A stretch of 64,000 bases of DNA from Arthrobacter sp. fls2-241-R2A-200 (lineage in GTDB: Bacteria > Actinomycetota > Actinomycetes > Actinomycetales > Micrococcaceae), in NCBI RefSeq assembly GCF_030209745.1, contig NZ_JARVRJ010000017.1, positions 1-64,000 of the forward strand, in the 5' to 3' direction. The position numbers were made by a program, and so were the translations under genes. Under the pieces are notes generated by a model that did no database searches, was not told where the DNA came from, and worked only from the letters and a program-made list of their open reading frames with translations. Of this stretch, positions 35,454 through 43,692 are shown one piece after another (the first letter of the stretch is position 1; each line of letters opens with the position of its first letter).

Positions 35454-35824
35454 CATGTCGGAGAGCCGGGGCGGCCCAGGACCACGGCGATCGTGGCTCG
35501 GGAACTGTGCTGGCCTTGGTCCTGGGGATGGTGGTGTTGGTGCTGACAGCCGGGTTGTTGATGCTTGCCCAAGCAGGGGTGATGACAGCCCGGGCGGAGT
35601 CTGCTGCCGACCTCGCGGCACTAGCGGCGGCCGATGCTGCCCGCGGGCTCGCACCGGGGGAACCGTGTAGTGTCGCCGCGGATGTCGCTGAGCACGAAGG
35701 CGCAAAGCTCTCATCGTGCTCAGTGGCGGGGAAGGAGGTGGTGGACGTGGTGACAGAACTCGCCCAGCCATCGTTCCTGTGGGGTCCGGCAACTGGACGC
35801 GCACGCGCAGGACCTCCGCCCTAG
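35450..35824 (+). CDS. TadE-like / Rv3654c-like helicase-operon pilus protein
   Basis: A 124-residue small membrane protein. DRGSGTVLALVLGMVVLVLTAGLLMLAQAGVM is a single transmembrane helix, followed by AESAADLAALAAADAARG, a stretch typical of the Rv3654c-like group found in actinobacterial tad operons next to a helicase gene. It overlaps the TadE gene by 4 bp. It has two cysteines in the external part (PCSVAADVAEHEGAKLSSCSV) that could form a disulfide. The convergent helicase gene follows after 17 bases. Confidence 0.8.
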   Translation: MTCRRAGAAQDHGDRGSGTVLALVLGMVVLVLTAGLLMLAQAGVMTARAESAADLAALAAADAARGLAPGEPCSVAADVAEHEGAKLSSCSVAGKEVVDVVTELAQPSFLWGPATGRARAGPPP

Positions 35825-35841
35825 ACCTACACGGCCTCCGA

Positions 35842-38184
35842 TCAGCTGGCATCCCGGAGCAGGACATCCAGGAGGGTGATGGCGGCTGCCTTGTCCAGCG
35901 GATTATTCTTGTTTCCGCACTTGGGGGATTGGACGCAGGACGGGCAGCCGGCTTCACACTCGCAGGCTTTAATCGCGTCTTTGGTAGCGGTTAGCCATGT
36001 CTTCGCCTTTTCGAAGCCGCGCTCGGCAAACCCGGCCCCACCGGGGTGGCCGTCGTAGACAAAGATCGTCGGCACTCCCGTGTCGGCATGCAAAGCCGTG
36101 GAAACACCACCAATGTCCCAGCGGTCACTGGACGCCACCAGGGGCAGAAGCCCGATTGCGGCGTGCTCGGCAGCGTGCAGCGCCCCGGGGAACTGTGCCT
36201 CCACAAGGCCTGCAGCGTGCAGGGAACGGTTCTCCACCACGAACCAGACCGCTTTCGTGAAAAGGTCACGGGCGCCAAGATCCAAGGGCTCTTCACCCAG
36301 GATCTCATTGGAAATGAGGGCTTTACGTTGAAAGGAAACCACTTGCGTCGTCACTTTCACATCACCGAAATGCACCGTGATGTCGCCCCACTGTGCCGAT
36401 CGGGATGTTTCGAGGACCTCTATCTGGGTCACGTCCCGTGCCGTCGTGTAGAAGTCGGGGTTCACGCGCCTGACCATGACACAGTGGTCAGCCTCGTTGA
36501 GTTCCTCTACAAGGTAGCTCTCGCCCTGGTGGACGTAGATGGCCCCGGTGTGGGCCTGGTAGTGGGTTTGCGGCGAATCCATCGTCCCCAACAAAGAACC
36601 CGTTTCCGCATCCACGATGCTTACGGGTCCGCCGCCGTCGGCCCTGAGGTTCACCATGCCGGCGGCGCTCTCCGGGTGGGTCCAAAACCATCCAGCCGGG
36701 CGCTTCCGCAAATACCCCTGGTCCACGAGGCGATCAAGGAGACCCTCCGCCGACGGACCGAAGAGGCTGAGCTCTGCGTGACCGATGGGCAGCTCGGCCG
36801 CGGCTGCACACAGGTGCGGCCCCAAGACATAAGGATTCCCAGGATCGAAAACCGTGGCCTCCACCGAGACGTCAAACACGGCCTCGGGATGGTTTACCAA
36901 GTACGTATCCAAGGGATCGTCGCTGGCAACAAAAGCAGCGATGGCATCTTGTCCTGCCCGGCCCGCGCGTCCGATCTGTTGGAACAACGAGGCCCGCGTG
37001 CCCGGCCAACCGGCAATCAAGACGGCATCAAGTCCCGAGATGTCGATTCCGAGTTCCAAGGCCGAGGTACTGGACACTCCCAAAAGCTCCCCGGACCTCA
37101 AAGCCTGTTCCAACGCGCGCCGCTCTTCGGGGAGGTAGCCGGAACGGTAAGCGGCCACCCGGCCGGGCAGGCTCGGATCCACCTCGTCCAACAATCTCTT
37201 GGTGATGGACGCTATCGATTCTGCACCACGCCTGGACTTGATGAACGCAATGGTCCTCACCCGGGAGGAAACGAGGTTGGCAAGGATGTCTGCGGTTTCT
37301 GCCACTGCCGTCCTGCGTTGCTTGGCGTCATTCTCGCCTTTGACCTCCGTAAGCGCGGGCTCCCAGAAAGCTACGGTGGTGGACCCGTGCGGCGAGCAGT
37401 CCTCCGATACTTCCCGGACTGGTGCGCCGATCAAGCGGCCGAAGGAAACACCGGGCTCGGAGGCCGTAGCCGAGGCTGCGATGAATACGGGCTCAGGGAA
37501 GGACGAGTCAGCCCCGTAGTACGCACAAATCCGGCGGAGCCGCCTCATCAAGTTGGCTACGTGGGAGCCGAAAACTCCTCGGTAGCTGTGTGCCTCGTCC
37601 ACGATCACGTATCGGAGTCGCCGGAAGAACCGTGCCCACCAGGTGTGGTTGGGAAGGATGCCAAAATGCAGCATGTCGGGATTGGCCAGGATGAAATTGG
37701 CGTGGTCGCGAATCCAGCGCCGGGACGCGGGGTCCGTGTCGCCGTCGTAAGTCTCTGCGCGAACGGTCGGCAACTTCAACGCGCGGATCGCGGCCAATTG
37801 GTCCGCCGCCAAGGCTTTCGTAGGGGAGAGGTACAGCGTCACAGCACCGTCGTCGTGGATCTTCCCCGGATCGGCGAGCACGCGCAATTCGGACCGGTGT
37901 ATCGCGTCCAGCGCCGGCAGTTGGTACGCGAGGGACTTTCCGGAAGCCGTACCGGTGGCGATAACTACGTGTTGACCGGAATGGGCGAGTTCGGCTGCTT
38001 GGATCTGGTGCCGGTAGGGCTCATGGATGCCCAAGGACTGGTAGGAACCCACGACGTCGGGGTGGACCCAACCCGGCCAAGGTTCGTTCACGGCCTTCCT
38101 GGCCGGAATGGTGTGGACATGGCGCAACTGTTCGGGGTCCGGGGTCCGGCCCAGCAAGGAGATCAGGGAATGAGGTGCAGCCAC
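35842..38184 (-). CDS. DEAD/DEAH-box helicase with zinc-binding DUF1998 domain (MrfA-like)
   Basis: A 780-residue superfamily 2 helicase. Motif I is ATGTASGKS, motif II DEAH in VIVDEAHSYRGVFG, motif III SATASEP, and motif VI QQIGRAGRAGQ. The C-terminal region contains a cysteine cluster CECEAGCPSCVQSPKCG typical of DUF1998 proteins. Bacillus MrfA, of the same build, repairs mitomycin C damage. The start is GTG 38184 with no strong ribosome site. In Mycobacterium the equivalent helicase (Rv3649) also lies at the end of the tad-like operon, as here. Confidence 0.88.
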   Translation of the reverse strand: MAAPHSLISLLGRTPDPEQLRHVHTIPARKAVNEPWPGWVHPDVVGSYQSLGIHEPYRHQIQAAELAHSGQHVVIATGTASGKSLAYQLPALDAIHRSELRVLADPGKIHDDGAVTLYLSPTKALAADQLAAIRALKLPTVRAETYDGDTDPASRRWIRDHANFILANPDMLHFGILPNHTWWARFFRRLRYVIVDEAHSYRGVFGSHVANLMRRLRRICAYYGADSSFPEPVFIAASATASEPGVSFGRLIGAPVREVSEDCSPHGSTTVAFWEPALTEVKGENDAKQRRTAVAETADILANLVSSRVRTIAFIKSRRGAESIASITKRLLDEVDPSLPGRVAAYRSGYLPEERRALEQALRSGELLGVSSTSALELGIDISGLDAVLIAGWPGTRASLFQQIGRAGRAGQDAIAAFVASDDPLDTYLVNHPEAVFDVSVEATVFDPGNPYVLGPHLCAAAAELPIGHAELSLFGPSAEGLLDRLVDQGYLRKRPAGWFWTHPESAAGMVNLRADGGGPVSIVDAETGSLLGTMDSPQTHYQAHTGAIYVHQGESYLVEELNEADHCVMVRRVNPDFYTTARDVTQIEVLETSRSAQWGDITVHFGDVKVTTQVVSFQRKALISNEILGEEPLDLGARDLFTKAVWFVVENRSLHAAGLVEAQFPGALHAAEHAAIGLLPLVASSDRWDIGGVSTALHADTGVPTIFVYDGHPGGAGFAERGFEKAKTWLTATKDAIKACECEAGCPSCVQSPKCGNKNNPLDKAAAITLLDVLLRDAS

Positions 38185-38299
38185 CGAATCATTCTGTCAC
38201 TGTGCGGTGGCAACCCATGCCGACGGCGGCAGTCACCCGTTCGCCGGGCGCTCCTGACTCGCTATCGGCTGCGGGCCTACCGGCCACGCGTGCTACCGG

Positions 38300-38995
38300 C
38301 TACGCGCCCGAAAGGTCAGAATCCTCATCAGTGCCGGCAGACATCATCAGCACGTGGCAAACAACGTCCCAACCCAGGTGGGAGTAGAGCTTTTGGCCGT
38401 CCAAGGAGGCGAGGAGGAGCCCGTTTTCGACGTCGTTCGCATACGCCTGTGCTGCGAGCGCCTTCATGATGAAGGTTCCCAGCCCGCGCCGCTGGAAGGC
38501 AGGCTCGGTGACGATCTTGTCGAAGACTGCGGTTCCATTGACCACGAAGACTCGTCCGCTGGCGGCGACTTGCTCACCCGCATGGACCACTGCGTGGTGA
38601 ACGCCTTTGGCCTGCGAGGTGGCCAGCTGCAGGTCGTCGTCCGGCAGCCAGGGGTCCTCGGCGTCCTGCGTTTGCATGTCCACGATCATCATCGTTTGGG
38701 AGGCTGAGGTGACCTTGAGGCCGTGGAGTCCGGCCAGGTATTTGTAGCGTTGAACGTCGTTGGTGAGGACGGTCAGTATCCGGTTCTTCGCTTCAGCGGT
38801 CGTGGCTGCCAACGCCGCGAATTCTTCATCGGAAGGATCGTGGGCGAAGTACTCCCAGTCACCGGTTTTGTCGGCCCGCAGTGCCGCAGTGAAGCGTCCC
38901 TCCGCGCGTGTTTCGTAACCCCGGCACCCGGACCAGCCGGCCACCCACACTTCCAAGAGGTGCGCAATGTCTTCTACCAAGGCATCTGGATTCAT
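38300..38995 (-). CDS. GNAT-family N-acetyltransferase
   Basis: A 231-residue protein with a C-terminal GNAT domain. The acetyl-CoA-binding loop is [21 protein letters not shown] (pattern Q-x-x-G-x-G), followed by [19 protein letters not shown], the usual final strand-helix. The N-terminal about 110 residues are not family-typical. Substrate unknown. It is monocistronic as far as can be seen. Confidence 0.82.
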   Translation of the reverse strand: MNPDALVEDIAHLLEVWVAGWSGCRGYETRAEGRFTAALRADKTGDWEYFAHDPSDEEFAALAATTAEAKNRILTVLTNDVQRYKYLAGLHGLKVTSASQTMMIVDMQTQDAEDPWLPDDDLQLATSQAKGVHHAVVHAGEQVAASGRVFVVNGTAVFDKIVTEPAFQRRGLGTFIMKALAAQAYANDVENGLLLASLDGQKLYSHLGWDVVCHVLMMSAGTDEDSDLSGA

Positions 38996-39154
38996 GTAGA
39001 GAGACTATGCCAGCGTTCCGGGAATCAACAGAGCGTTGTCATCGGAGTGAGTGTTGCTTATGCAATTGTGACTTCTTCTTTTGACGGCCGCCGGGGGCTT
39101 CGGGAACCGGTCCTTGGAAGCCGCCGATTTTGGCCCACCCAGTACCCTTGGATA

Positions 39155-40063
39155 GTGGCTTTAAACAGGATTGTTCTCTTCTACGGTTTTACCCCGATCG
39201 CGGACCCGGACGCTGTGCGTCTGTGGCAGCGTGCCCTGTGCGAGAAATTGGGGCTGAGGGGCCGGATCCTCATTTCGAAAGACGGCATTAATGCTACGGT
39301 CGGCGGCCGTCTGGAGGACATGAAGCAGTACGTCAAGACGACGCGGGAGTACAAAGGCTTCCATGACATCGACTTCAAGTGGTCCGAGGGAGGCGCGGCT
39401 GACTTTCCGCGGCTTAGCGTCAAGGTGCGGGATGAGATCGTCTCGTTCGGAGCTCCCGGGGAACTGAAAGTGGACCAGAACGGCGTCGTCGGCGGCGGCA
39501 CCCATCTGCAGCCCGAGGAACTTCACGCACTCGTGGAAGCAAAAAAGTCCGGTGGCGAGGACGTGGTGTTTTTCGACGGCCGGAACGCGTTCGAGGCCCA
39601 AATAGGCAAGTTCAAGGACGCCATAGTGCCGGACGTGGAGACGACCCACGATTTCATCAAGGAGCTGGATTCCGGAAAGTACGACGCCCTGAAGGACAAG
39701 CCCGTGGTGACGTACTGCACCGGCGGGATCCGATGCGAGGTACTTTCAAGCCTGATGGTGAATCGCGGCTTCAAAGAGGTGTACCAGCTCGACGGCGGCA
39801 TCGTCCGTTATGGCGAGACGTTCAAGGACAAGGGCCTGTGGGAAGGATCGCTCTACGTTTTCGACAAGCGCATGCATGTCGAGTTCAGCGAGGAAGCCAA
39901 GACCATCGGGGAGTGCGTCCGTTGCTCGGCGCCGACCAACAAGTTCGAGAACTGCTCAAATCCCAGTTGCCGGACCCTGACCCTGTACTGCGGCGACTGT
40001 GCCTCGAGTCCGGAAACTCTTCGTTGCCCGGAGGGCTGCAAAGCTGTCGAAGTGGCCGGTTAG
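39155..40063 (+). CDS. trhO: tRNA uridine(34) hydroxylase TrhO-like rhodanese
   Basis: A 302-residue protein of the TrhO/YceA (UPF0176) family, which hydroxylates U34 of some tRNAs. It starts [18 protein letters not shown], has the catalytic loop [10 protein letters not shown] (rhodanese-type cysteine) and a C-terminal cysteine-rich zinc-like segment [19 protein letters not shown] ... CGDC. I chose GTG 39155; the open frame extends far upstream without homology. The last 4 bp overlap the convergent lipoprotein gene. Confidence 0.9.
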   Translation: MALNRIVLFYGFTPIADPDAVRLWQRALCEKLGLRGRILISKDGINATVGGRLEDMKQYVKTTREYKGFHDIDFKWSEGGAADFPRLSVKVRDEIVSFGAPGELKVDQNGVVGGGTHLQPEELHALVEAKKSGGEDVVFFDGRNAFEAQIGKFKDAIVPDVETTHDFIKELDSGKYDALKDKPVVTYCTGGIRCEVLSSLMVNRGFKEVYQLDGGIVRYGETFKDKGLWEGSLYVFDKRMHVEFSEEAKTIGECVRCSAPTNKFENCSNPSCRTLTLYCGDCASSPETLRCPEGCKAVEVAG

Positions 40064-40587
40064 AGCCGGCTCACCCGGTAAGCAAAATTCGCCTCGAATT
40101 TCGAGGCGACTGTGATCGAAAGTACGCCGTCTTTAACCACCTGGACAACGCTGACCCTCGCAGAGGTGCAGCTCAAGGTGAGGTTCAACAGCGTGGAGTC
40201 ACCGGCCTTGACAGTAAAGGACACCCTGCGGGTAGCGCGGCAAGCCATGGTGACCGCGTAGGTGCCCGCAGGCAGTGAAACGGTTTGCCCCGACGCTGAT
40301 TCCCCGGCGTTCACATACCCGCTGCTGGCGTAGAGCGATTGTCCTTGGGATTCCGGCAGCGCGGCCCGAGCCCATGCGTCCAAGTCTTCACCGGTGACTG
40401 CTTGTTCCTGCGTCGGGTCGGGTGGAACGGTAGGGCTAACAGCAGCAGTGCTCACGGCTGCTCCTGGGCCACCGGACTCGTCGTAGGCATACTCGCAGGC
40501 ACTGACCATGGACGCCACGATTAAGAGTCCGACGGCGGCCCGCACCAGGCGCTGAATGGTTACCGAGCGAGCTGCGTTGCTGCCCAT
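40060..40587 (-). CDS. Lipoprotein, paralogue A
   Basis: A 175-residue secreted lipoprotein: basic N-terminus, hydrophobic [15 protein letters not shown] with lipobox VSAC (Cys31), then an acidic linker. The core has [35 protein letters not shown] and ends FAYRVSRL. The same core pattern occurs in the next minus-strand lipoprotein (PAGTYTFTMICDGGGKAFFAISAGSSK ... FAYRL). Function unknown. It lies after the paralogue on the minus strand, separated by 48 bases. Confidence 0.8.
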   Translation of the reverse strand: MGSNAARSVTIQRLVRAAVGLLIVASMVSACEYAYDESGGPGAAVSTAAVSPTVPPDPTQEQAVTGEDLDAWARAALPESQGQSLYASSGYVNAGESASGQTVSLPAGTYAVTMACRATRRVSFTVKAGDSTLLNLTLSCTSARVSVVQVVKDGVLSITVASKFEANFAYRVSRL

Positions 40588-40635
40588 GCACCGACTTTAC
40601 GCCCGCGTCAGCTCTGCCATAAAGGCTAAGCGGCT

Positions 40636-41079
40636 TTAGCCGGCTGCCGGAACAAGGCGATACGCGAAGATTTGCGGCACGTCCACGCTGGTTGTCGAAA
40701 TGGTGAGCGCCGAGGCACTGGGGACTTTGATTTTCACAACGTCGGAGTTCGCGTTGCAGGCCGCGGTCGCGTCTGCGATTTTGCTGCTGCCTGCCGAAAT
40801 AGCGAAAAAGGCTTTGCCGCCGCCGTCGCAGATCATGGTGAACGTGTAGGTCCCTGCCGGGATGCGGGCAGATTTTTTAGTCAAGGGTTCCCTGTTCAGG
40901 ATCTTCCCGGCGTCCTCTACTACGGTGCCGCTCACGGTGGGGAGAACCTTTGCCCTCCAGGCAGCAACGTCGGCCTTTTCGATCGTGGCCGGTGCTTGGC
41001 ACGCGCTGGCAGCCAGCACGGTGGCCGCAGCTATGCCGACAAGGCCGATGCGCCGCAGGGACAAGGAGAATTTGAGCAT
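40636..41079 (-). CDS. Lipoprotein, paralogue B
   Basis: A 147-residue lipoprotein with a signal peptide MLKFSLSLRRIGLVGIAAAT and lipobox SAC (LAASAC, Cys27). The mature part has PAGTYTFTMICDGGG and two conserved cysteines, and ends FAYRLVPAAG. The shared core with the neighbouring 40060-40587 protein shows a tandem duplication followed by strong divergence. No family name is recognised. Confidence 0.8.
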   Translation of the reverse strand: MLKFSLSLRRIGLVGIAAATVLAASACQAPATIEKADVAAWRAKVLPTVSGTVVEDAGKILNREPLTKKSARIPAGTYTFTMICDGGGKAFFAISAGSSKIADATAACNANSDVVKIKVPSASALTISTTSVDVPQIFAYRLVPAAG

Positions 41080-41171
41080 GTGTTAACGCTACCGGTTTTG
41101 GATCTGGTCCTTTGTCCACATACGCCATGGCCGGGAGCCGGGGCACGGCGTACCCGCCCTAGACTTGCAGG

Positions 41172-42860
41172 GTGATTGACGCAGCCACCTCGTTTACTTC
41201 AGGCAATACTCCCGATGCCCCCCGCGGCGACCAGCCGGGCCTTCTGGCCGCTCTGGCTTCGGACCTTCGCACCCTTTCTTACACGGTGGATGGCGTCGCC
41301 GAGTTCCTCGGAGAATCGGCCTCGGAGGCGCTCAGCCGGGATCAATTGGTCCCCGCTCTGGTGGTGACGGAACGGCGCTCAACGTCGGAGGACCCGGCCG
41401 TCCGCGCCCTCGCGGTGTTGGTGGGGTTGTGGCTGCTGGCAGTCCCTCAATCCGAGGCAGACGTTGATGCTGCGCTCCCGGGCGTGCTTACGCGAGGGCT
41501 GGCGGATTTGGGCCTTGCGACAGTGGATTCGGGGATCGTGCGCGCCAAGGTAGATCTTCGCCCCTATGGCTGGGACGCCAATTCGGATGGGAGCGGGGGA
41601 GCGAATCTCTGGGTAGCCAGCGATCTTGCCGCGCATCAGCAACCGGGTGTGCTCCGGCACGACCACGTCTTGGGGATCGGGCGTGCGTCCACCACCCTCG
41701 TGCAGGCCACCATCAGGGAAAACGTCAAGCGCGCACTGGATGTCGGCACTGGGTGCGGCATCCAAACGTTCCACTTGCTGCATCACTGCGAACATGTCAC
41801 AGCCACAGACATCTCGGAGAGGGCCCTTGCTTTCACGCGCTTCAACCTGTTGTTGAACGCTCGGGAACTGGGCTTGGATCCGGATCATCTGGACAGGCGT
41901 GTCACGCTTCGCCCTGGATCTCTTCTGGAACCAGTGGCGGGGGAACACTTCGGGCTCGTCGTCTCCAACCCTCCCTTTGTCATCACGCCACGTACGGGCG
42001 GCGAATCAGTTGCTGACCAATTCACGTACCGGGACGGCGGGCTTGCAGGGGACGGAATCGTGGCTGCCCTTGTGACGTCATTGGCCCACGTACTTGAACC
42101 TGGTGGGATCGCCCAGATGCTGGGCAACTGGGAGATCCCTTCGGGCAACCGATGGATGGACCGCCCCACAGACTGGGTAAGGGACTCCGGCCAGGATGCT
42201 TGGTTTATCCAACGGGAGCAGGTAGGGCCTGAACAATACGCGGAGACGTGGTTGCAGGATGCCTCCCAAAACCGCGACGACGGCCACTATAAGGCGTCGT
42301 ACGCGGCCTACCTTGACGACTTCGCCTCCAGGAGTGTCCAGGGCATCGGGTTCGGCATGATCTTTCTGCGCAGGCCGTTCGCGTCCTCTGGCCCCATCAT
42401 TGATCGCTTTGAAGAAATCACGCATCCGATCGAGCAGCCGGTGGGCCCGCATCTTGGAGCAGCTGTGCACCGCGCAGATTGGGTGGTGGCCAACACCTTG
42501 GCGGAAGCCCATCTGCTGGTTGCCGAGGACGTCACCGAGGAACGCCATCAACGACCCGGGGCGGAGCATCCAGGAGTCATCCTTTTGCGCCAAGGCGCCG
42601 GCCTGCGCCGGACCAACCTGCTCAGCACCGAACTCGCCGGATTTGTCTCCGCATGTGATGGCCAGCTCACCGTTGGCCAGATCATCTCGGCCTTGGTAGC
42701 GCTTCTGGGAGGTGCGGAGGACTTCGACGAGCAAGGCTTCCGGGACCGCCTGCTGCAGGACGTCACCAACCTGGTCCTGGAGGGCTTCCTGCTCCCCGAC
42801 ACAGATCAGGCGAGTCAGGTCACCCCTACTCAGGTCACCGCGACTCAGGCCACCGCATGA
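41172..42860 (+). CDS. HemK-like class I SAM-dependent methyltransferase
   Basis: A 562-residue protein with an N-terminal domain of about 170 residues, a Rossmann methyltransferase domain (ALDVGTGCGIQTFHLLHHCEHVTATDISERAL, then VVSNPPFVITPR) and a further C-terminal domain of about 200 residues. NPPF is the substrate-binding motif of methyltransferases acting on amide or amino nitrogen (PrmC/HemK, N6-adenine enzymes). The start is GTG 41172. The last 10 codons are a Thr/Ala/Gln repeat. Its target is unknown; protein or rRNA/tRNA are both possible. Confidence 0.83.
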   Translation: MIDAATSFTSGNTPDAPRGDQPGLLAALASDLRTLSYTVDGVAEFLGESASEALSRDQLVPALVVTERRSTSEDPAVRALAVLVGLWLLAVPQSEADVDAALPGVLTRGLADLGLATVDSGIVRAKVDLRPYGWDANSDGSGGANLWVASDLAAHQQPGVLRHDHVLGIGRASTTLVQATIRENVKRALDVGTGCGIQTFHLLHHCEHVTATDISERALAFTRFNLLLNARELGLDPDHLDRRVTLRPGSLLEPVAGEHFGLVVSNPPFVITPRTGGESVADQFTYRDGGLAGDGIVAALVTSLAHVLEPGGIAQMLGNWEIPSGNRWMDRPTDWVRDSGQDAWFIQREQVGPEQYAETWLQDASQNRDDGHYKASYAAYLDDFASRSVQGIGFGMIFLRRPFASSGPIIDRFEEITHPIEQPVGPHLGAAVHRADWVVANTLAEAHLLVAEDVTEERHQRPGAEHPGVILLRQGAGLRRTNLLSTELAGFVSACDGQLTVGQIISALVALLGGAEDFDEQGFRDRLLQDVTNLVLEGFLLPDTDQASQVTPTQVTATQATA

Positions 42861-42928
42861 CCGGCAACGCACCGCCGCTGCCGGTAGGTACCCGCCTCCT
42901 TCGGTGTGACGCTGACTACACTGAGGGA

Positions 42929-43567
42929 GTGATAGCCAACAACCCAGCATCCCAGCCGGACCACGAGGTGCCTCGGGGCAAGCGCGCCGAGAAGACGGTT
43001 GAGATCACTGATCCAAAAGCTATCCGCGCCTTGGCCCACGCTGCCCGCCTCGAGGTGATCTCGGAGCTCTACGCCACACAGGTGAGCCATACCGCCACGG
43101 AACTGGCAGCGAGGACGGGACTCACCCCCAGCGCCATGAGCTATCACCTCCGTGCACTCCAGAAGTGGGGTATCGTGGCGCCGGCCGAAAATTCCGGTGA
43201 TGCCCGGGAACGCCGCTGGAGAGCTGCCGGCACCGATTTCACTATTTCGGGAGGCAGCATAGCCAGCCCGGAAATTGCAGTTGTGGACCTAGAGCTCGAC
43301 GCGTTCCGCCGTCGGGCATCCGCATTTGCCAAGGCCCGCGGGGAACGTAAGCAAAAGGGACAAGCGGCCGAGGAAGCGGCGGCGGTGGTCTTGGCGAGCA
43401 ATTTGCTGTACCTTACCAAAGCGCAGCGCAAGGAGCTTTCGGAACGCATTCGTGAGGTCTTGCGCGAGTACGAACTTGAGGATCCCAGTCGTATACCTGA
43501 GGGCGCCGAGCGCATGGCCACCCTGTGGTCGATGATCCCGGATGACCGCGTGGCACCGGGGCAATAA
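42929..43567 (+). CDS. ArsR/HTH-type winged-helix regulator
   Basis: A regulator of 212 residues (GTG 42929) or 236 residues (ATG 42857, which overlaps the methyltransferase stop). GTG 42929 has TACACT 7 bases upstream and could be a leaderless start. The winged-helix domain reads AIRALAHAARLEVISELYATQVSHTATELAARTGLTPSAMSYHLRALQKWGIV, an ArsR-like layout. The C-terminal half is helical and basic (RRRASAFAKARGERKQKG). Ligand and targets unknown. Confidence 0.8.
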   Translation: MIANNPASQPDHEVPRGKRAEKTVEITDPKAIRALAHAARLEVISELYATQVSHTATELAARTGLTPSAMSYHLRALQKWGIVAPAENSGDARERRWRAAGTDFTISGGSIASPEIAVVDLELDAFRRRASAFAKARGERKQKGQAAEEAAAVVLASNLLYLTKAQRKELSERIREVLREYELEDPSRIPEGAERMATLWSMIPDDRVAPGQ

Positions 43568-43692
43568 CTGCCCGGATGGACCTCTGAAAGACCCTCCTGG
43601 TTCCCGGCCGAAAACGCAGGATTCTGCAATCTATGGTGAACTAGGCCAGTATGGGCACCAGCCCAATCACACATTTTTTCTGTAGGAGCACC

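Noticed and set aside
36046..38469. A long open frame (about 800 codons) on the plus strand opposite the helicase gene
   Set aside because: It is antisense to a well-supported helicase; long antisense frames are expected from third-position GC bias, and its translation shows no recognisable motif.
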